From Blastobasis lacticolella (Eukaryota; Arthropoda; Insecta; Lepidoptera; Blastobasidae): DNA of 64,000 nt. The DNA is taken from positions 940,001-1,004,000 of the forward strand of contig LR990056.1 in assembly GCA_905147135.1 (NCBI GenBank), read 5' to 3'. Below, piece by piece: positions 59,241-64,000 of the stretch; the stretch's first letter is position 1; each line of letters opens with the position of its first letter. The notes under the pieces were generated by a model. The model was not told the DNA's origin. It worked only from the letters and a program-made list of their open reading frames with translations, and ran no database searches. Both the position numbers and the translations under genes were made by a program.

Positions 59241-59779
59241 ATAGTATAAAGTCGCTTTCTGCGTCTGTGTATCCGCTAAATCCCCCTAAAGGAACGAACG
59301 CATTTTGATGCGGGTATCACCATCACATAGAGAATTTCTTTAGAAAGGTTCCTGTGTATAATACATTCATAGAAAAGTAAAGAAAACACGCGCAAAGCCG
59401 AGCGGATTCACCCTGACCCAGAACAGGCAACCAGAAGCCTTTTCCCCCGGTACCACTCACCACGGTGTGGACGGAAGACCGCAATCTATATAATAATCTA
59501 AGGCGACAACATTTTCGCTCGAAACAAGTCATTAGAAAGATGTAAACAGCTGTCCCAAGGCCGGCGGCGCGGTGGGCGGTGGTCAGCGAGTAGGCGCGGT
59601 GTGGTAACTGCCACCTACAAGGCGACAACTCTTAGCTTGCTTGCAGATACTGTTTATTGACGGTAATATTCGGGGTTTAAGGTAAACATAAAGACTGGGT
59701 TACGTAAAGCAGAGACCAAGAGAGCATGGATGGAGAATGGATGAGTACCTGGAGAGGAGATCTTCATTAATCTCATATA

Positions 59780-60055
59780 ATTAGCCGTGTGATGTCCGGC
59801 AGAGTAGAATAGCAACAACCCCTTACACTCGCGGGTGTCGCACAAGGGCTAATGATTTCGAGGCAAAAGATCTAGAGTCTCCATGGGCTGGAAAATAGGT
59901 AGCAGCTTTTTCCATTGTTATATTTACAACACAGCGATCTCCAACCCGCCTGCCAAGGGTGGAGATTATAGGAATAACCTCCCCTTTCGTGGGAGAGGCC
60001 CTTAGTCCTGCAGTGGACTGTTATGGGCTGTGATGATGATAATGAATATTTAGCT
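59780..60055 (+). repeat. RTE-like LINE 3' end
   Basis: Parallel to 46540-46755: TTCGAGGCAAAAGATCTAGA, CAACCCGCCTGCCAAGGGTG, CAGTGGACTGTTATGGGCTG and a TGATGATGATAATGA tail. Confidence 0.65.
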
Positions 60056-60839
60056 CTGTCCTATCTGCCCAAGGCTCAACAAACTTACGAAATATGCTGG
60101 GCCCGCTGGTTATTGAATAATTGGATTTGAGACTATTCTTTATCTTTCGTATAACTTGGTTTGCAAGATGGCTGAACTGCACGCGCATGAAAACCATTCG
60201 AGAAAAACCAGGCTATTTCCGTCCATTACGTAACAAGATGCACGTTTATTAAATTTAGCTTGTAAAATAGTAATTGCCATCAAACGTTTGGGCAATAAAA
60301 TTAATATTACTTGTGTATCACGACGCGCCGATCTTAAAGATTGTAAATGCGATAACTTCTGTAATTGAATTCTTCGCGAGATTGTGTTCGAGAATTTATT
60401 GCTCTGGTTATTTTTGTGTGATTATTTCCATTGAATTTCAGTTGTTGCGTATCACAGTTTTAAAAAAAAATCACAATTTTATGCAGTATTTAGTACCCTG
60501 TGTGTGTGTGTGTTTTGGGCTTCATCTTCAACCAAAAAGCGCAATAATGCCTACTGCTATACCCGAGTCTCCTCCACACCTGTGGAGGGCTTTGCTATAC
60601 TCTCCACGAATAGTAGGAGGGTCCATCTCCGCGTGGCGATTGCCATCGAACAGAAAGCGTTGATGGCTTAGGAAGGGAGATTTCCTTTTCTTTTTAATGT
60701 AATATATTCTCTACTTTATTGTAACACTTTTAACAGCTGCATAGCAATATGATTTTTAAGGTAGTCATGAGCTTATGCTATTGTATTGTACAGTACAAGA
60801 ACATAACTGCATTACCACTTCGAAAAAAAATTCCTTTTT

Positions 60840-61035
60840 TTTTTCTTTTTTTTTTTATACGGCAGACAAACAGGCTAGCGGGCCACCTGATGGAAAGTGG
60901 TCACCGCCGCCTATGGACATCAGCAACACCAGGGGAGTCACTGATGCGTAGCCCGCCTCTGAAGAGACCTCTTGAACGATCCCATGTCATAGTCCAAAGG
61001 AAACACTGTGGCTGGGAGCCACAATCCTGGGTCCT
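60840..61035 (-). repeat. CR1-like LINE 3' end, reverse
   Basis: T-rich tract (60836-60856), ATACGGCAGACAAACAGGCT, GTCACCGCCGCCTATGGACA, then the complement of the YDMGSFKR codons near 60985. Confidence 0.75.
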
Positions 61036-61584
61036 TTGCCACTACAGCAACATTCACGGCATTTTGGTGCATCTAAAGCCTAAATCAGTTAGCTAAAAGA
61101 AGGAATGGAAGGGAGGGAGAGCTCTCATGCCGAAAAGACTCGTCCTGTACCCCCAGGGTATTCTTTATATAATAAATAAGAATTTTATTCAAGAATGCTA
61201 TAAATACCGTTTAACAACTGCACAGTAGTGCAAAGCAATATTATTCATAAGGGTCATTCCCTTGTGCTATTGCATTGTATCTTACCTACTAATAATATTC
61301 AATATACTAGCTCAACCTAAAATCATTACGCCACAAGCAACAATTTAAAACACCATAAAACTTATTCCATAATAAATCAATTGGTTTCAGATTATACGAC
61401 AAAAGCTAATTGGTCGCGCTTCGTAGGGTAAAGGGCACTATCGTTGACCCCTAGCGATACGCTTTTGTTCGACACAGATAAAATTATCTGTAAAGCGGAG
61501 AAGTTATGTAATGTGAGGTAAACAGCCTTACTATCTGTCGCTTTTAGATAGGTGCGTTTCAGATACTAGTGAATTAATAGTACA

Positions 61585-61645
61585 AGCTTTGCTTAGTTTG
61601 GGGCTAGATGGCGCTGTGTGAATTTGTTCAGGCTTTTCGTAATTT
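61585..61645 (+). repeat. tRNA-derived SINE, family 2, tail
   Basis: CAAGCTTTGCTTAGTTTGGG, CTAGATGGCGCTGTGTGAAT and TTGTTCAGGC, then T/A-rich DNA. Confidence 0.65.
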
Positions 61646-61657
61646 TATTATTCGATG

Positions 61658-61692
61658 TTATATATCGGTATTGTTGTAATACCGATATATAA
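61658..61692. repeat. perfect 15-bp inverted repeat, 5-nt loop
   Basis: TTATATATCGGTATT, GTTGT, AATACCGATATATAA. It sits between a SINE tail and an RTE fragment (61695-61830). Confidence 0.75.
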
Positions 61693-61694
61693 TA

Positions 61695-61830
61695 ATAAAT
61701 AAGCCGAGTCGGATGCGAGAGCCAGGCTTACGACGCGAGGATGCCCAAGGCCGGGCGAAATGGAGGAGTATGAGTGGAAAGCGGACCCTGGCAGAGGCCG
61801 GAACTGACCACATGGATGGTGATGATTATT
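61695..61830 (+). repeat. RTE-like LINE 3' fragment
   Basis: AAGCCGAGTCGGATGCGAGA, CGAGGATGCCCAAGGCCGG and AAAGCGGACCCTGGCAGAGG, ending in GATGGTGATGATTATTATG. Confidence 0.55.
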
Positions 61831-61903
61831 ATGTTGAAATACCTCTATAAATGTCACTAGCTGTACAATAATAATAAGGAAGACACGACAATGGTCCTAA
61901 GCC

Positions 61904-61942
61904 AACACCACACACATACACACACTCACACACACACACATA

Positions 61943-61987
<45 letters not shown>

Positions 61988-61990
61988 ATA

Positions 61991-62045
<55 letters not shown>

Positions 62046-62048
62046 ACA
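61904..62048. repeat. compound (CA)n/(CT)n microsatellite, duplicated
   Basis: Two successive blocks of (CA)n, TA, (CT)n, followed by a third (CA)n. The repeated order suggests the whole block was duplicated. Open frames across it are artefacts. Confidence 0.95.
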
Positions 62049-62407
62049 TTCAAACTTTCATATGTTCATGTTTTGTTATTGTTTCTTTTCCTATTAATAT
62101 CTAATATAAGTAGAGATAGAGCAACTACATTGTTACCATAGAAGAGCGGTGTCTTCTAACATAGGCCTAGCCTAAAAGGAGACATCCGCCACTAGTGATA
62201 CAGAAATTGTTAAAATGAAATAAAATATTTATTATTTATTATTATTATTTATTAAGCCATTCAGCTCAGCTTATTCCTAATTGCCCATAACACCTTATCA
62301 CACCCATCTAATAACTTTCTACCGATTCTTCCCTACACGCATACAGACACAATGGTAATAAATAACGCATAATCATCGAGTGCAAGCGAAAGTGTCGACT
62401 GGCCACT

Positions 62408-62464
62408 AATCGATTCCGGCGCATCAATTCGTTACGATAATCGATTACGATCGATTATTGATCG
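62408..62464. promoter_or_regulatory. cluster of ATCGAT-type motifs with near-palindrome
   Basis: AATCGATT at about 62409, then CGATAATCGATTACGATCGA and TTATTGATCG at 62436-62464. The arms CGATAATCGAT and ATCGATTATTG pair in 10 of 11 positions. DREF/BEAF-like words, but function is unproven. Confidence 0.25.
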
Positions 62465-63389
62465 CGGCGAGTGAACAACCGGCCACCCTGCCTGGGGCGG
62501 TAGAAGAAATTCGGTTTCGAACTGTTGCTTTTAACACCTACAATGTGAAAGTGGTTTGTTTGTTTGTTTGGAAGACTGTGGTGTTAGCTAAGGAAACAGC
62601 TAGGGTTGGGCATCACAGGGACTTTTTGCCGATTGCACTTAACTTTAGGCGACGCTTAAGTTCATTTAAAATAGCACCAGCACCAGCGAAATGAAGAGCA
62701 TTAAGTAGGAAAGCAGACCCAAAGATCGTACAAGCTAATCACTGATGTGTAGTAAAATGTGATTGAGATATTTTTAAGGTTCCGAAGCTCTAAAGGTAGA
62801 ACAGAACCCAAGGGTGCGGCCAGATTCCGCGAACACACTACGAATGCGCCTTTGCAGTCACGGCTGACGCACGTGCAGTTGCTCCAAATGAAATGAATTA
62901 AAAAGTAAAAAGTGGAGTTAAACGCGCCTCACTAGATGGCGCGGCTTAGACAAGATTATAAAGTATTGAATTTGGTAACCGAAGTTACTTGGAAAGGTGT
63001 TTTGTGAATAAATACTAAGTTTTAGTAACTTTTCTGAGAAGGAAGCTCAAAACCTCTAGGGCTCCCTTATTTCTAAAACCTCATAAATACGAAAACCATG
63101 TACCGTGTGTCTGTGTGGAATAAAAGTGTTTTACTTACTTATATAAATACATACACACGTAAATAAATACAGGCAGACGGCGGGAAGCGACAATTTTTTA
63201 TACTTACTATGTATAGAAGTATAGATTAGTATATAATTTATGTAAAAATACAAAACAACCTATAATTTTTATTTGCATACAAAATAACCTATAGCAATTT
63301 AATACAAATCGAAAAGAGTTCTTCTACAAACCAGGATTTTGGGCAAATCACTCGTAGCTTAATAACGTGAAAAAGAAACTATGAATATG

Positions 63390-63737
63390 TTAAACATTAC
63401 GTAGCAATTTTTTTGTGAAACGTAAACATATTAAGTTTTTCCCTCCGAGTCCAATACAATATCCACCGGAGAATTCTATTTGTGCACTAAAAATCCTAAT
63501 AAAAACAACTACAAGCATCATGTATAGCACCAAGGTCATCCTTTGAATTGCCGCCTTCCTAATTTGAATGGCCGACAGATTTATAGAAGCTTGTATCGAC
63601 GATATTGCCGCCTCAGTATGCGCAAGCGCAACTATAATCATGTTAAACGTCCTTTGATTGATTGTTTCTCGCAGTTGACGACTTGACTGTGCGAAAAATA
63701 TAGGCGTCAGGCCAATCCGGTGTTCGATAATAATAAT
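63390..63737 (-). CDS. unassigned open frame, 115 codons, one hydrophobic segment
   Basis: A minus frame open from just after TAA (63740-63738) to a stop at 63392-63390; the first Met is at 63641. An Ala/Ile/Gln-rich helical stretch (codons 40-62) precedes a strongly hydrophobic segment reading TLVLYMMLVVVFI, then a short basic end. The layout recalls a tail-anchored or terminal membrane segment, but I recognise no family and no splice sites. It may be chance. Confidence 0.18.
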   Translation of the reverse strand: MIIIEHRIGLTPIFFAQSSRQLRETINQRTFNMIIVALAHTEAAISSIQASINLSAIQIRKAAIQRMTLVLYMMLVVVFIRIFSAQIEFSGGYCIGLGGKNLICLRFTKKLLRNV

Positions 63738-63924
63738 TTATTCATTGGCTTTTATGATATCATGCCTCGCATTTTGAATCAACATTTTTAAATGGGCTCC
63801 AAAAACTTTTTTACAGAAAAGTTAAAAGAAATTGAGAAGCTAAAAATTAACGACACAAAATGTGACGACGTCTTTCACGAGATTCGTTGCTTTAATTTCT
63901 GTTAAAATTGTCCCTACTCTAAGC

Positions 63925-64000
63925 CGAGAGTACCTTTAGTAATCTGGACGCCTTCAAGGCTAGAGTGAATAAGCTGTTGTCACTTACCACCTAAAATAGG
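63925..64000 (+). pseudogene. LINE ORF2 C-terminal remnant, cut by the window edge
   Basis: CTTTAGTAATCTGGACGCCT, TCAAGGCTAGAGTGAATAAG and CTGTTGTCACTTACCACC encode the NLDAFKARVNKL motif of the same LINE as 37840-37985. Confidence 0.5.

Larger units (their letters stand above)
16255..64000 (-). other. probable very long intron of the GAS2-like gene (open at the window edge)
   Basis: No exon encoding the N-terminal half of the CH domain was recognised on the minus strand, so I infer that the intron continues beyond the window. The stretch is mostly repeats plus AT-rich unique DNA. Subregions over 300 bp in which I recognise nothing include about 16400-17150, 38500-39590, 40430-41480, 47520-48010, 49750-51000, 52240-53260 and 62700-63380. 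Unrecognised genes or alternative first exons inside it cannot be excluded. Confidence 0.5.

Noticed and set aside
61891..62097. Open frame of 68 codons
   Set aside because: It consists of His/Thr and Ser/Leu runs from the CA/CT microsatellite.
1..64000. CRISPR array, bacterial operon or complete virus-like element
   Set aside because: No regularly spaced direct repeats with unique spacers were seen, the gene structure is intron-bearing and eukaryotic, and all retroelement coding pieces are short fragments.

Overview
The window looks like gene-poor nuclear DNA from a moth or butterfly (Lepidoptera). It is AT-rich and packed with decayed retroelement families whose look I associate with lepidopteran genomes: two tRNA-derived SINE families, CR1-like and RTE-like LINE 3' ends, and foldback/MITE elements. 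It also holds an animal-type tRNA-Gly gene and one intron-bearing animal gene. The species cannot be named from the sequence. All family assignments were made by eye.

One protein-coding gene is certain. It is a GAS2-like cytoskeletal linker (Drosophila pickled eggs / vertebrate GAS2L1 type) on the minus strand. Three coding exons with consensus splice sites and consistent phases are visible: 16254-15691 (C-terminal half of the CH domain and first half of the GAR domain), 11551-10858 (rest of the GAR domain and start of the disordered tail) and 2218-1320 (basic Ser/Pro-rich tail with two SxIP EB1-binding motifs, then the stop). Together they give 718 residues. The N-terminal half of the CH domain and the promoter were not found and probably lie beyond base 64000. 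If so, everything from 16255 to 64000 is one intron of at least 47.7 kb.

The most notable signal is in that intron. Two related minus-strand sites, at about 37583 and 56851, each have a pyrimidine tract, a CAG acceptor and an immediately adjacent GTAAGT donor. This is the zero-length-exon signature of recursive splicing ratchet points. They lie 21.3 kb and 40.6 kb upstream of the CH/GAR exon, on the strand of the gene, and share about 80 bp of similarity.

Layout: 1-1319 is 3' flank/UTR; 1320-16254 holds the three exons, separated by introns of 8.6 and 4.1 kb full of SINE and LINE remnants; 16255-64000 is intron or intergenic DNA. That last stretch contains a tRNA-Gly(UCC) gene at 33913-33984, nested LINE/SINE insertions, several precise hairpin elements (20881-20985, 30782-30882, 31009-31051, 49613-49698, 54403-54492), a 16-bp minisatellite (53321-53433), a compound CA/CT microsatellite (61904-62048) and a few GC-rich promoter-like islands. 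One SINE family carries the 9-mer AGATGGCGC, which resembles the insect CTCF core; the window has 13 copies of this 9-mer.
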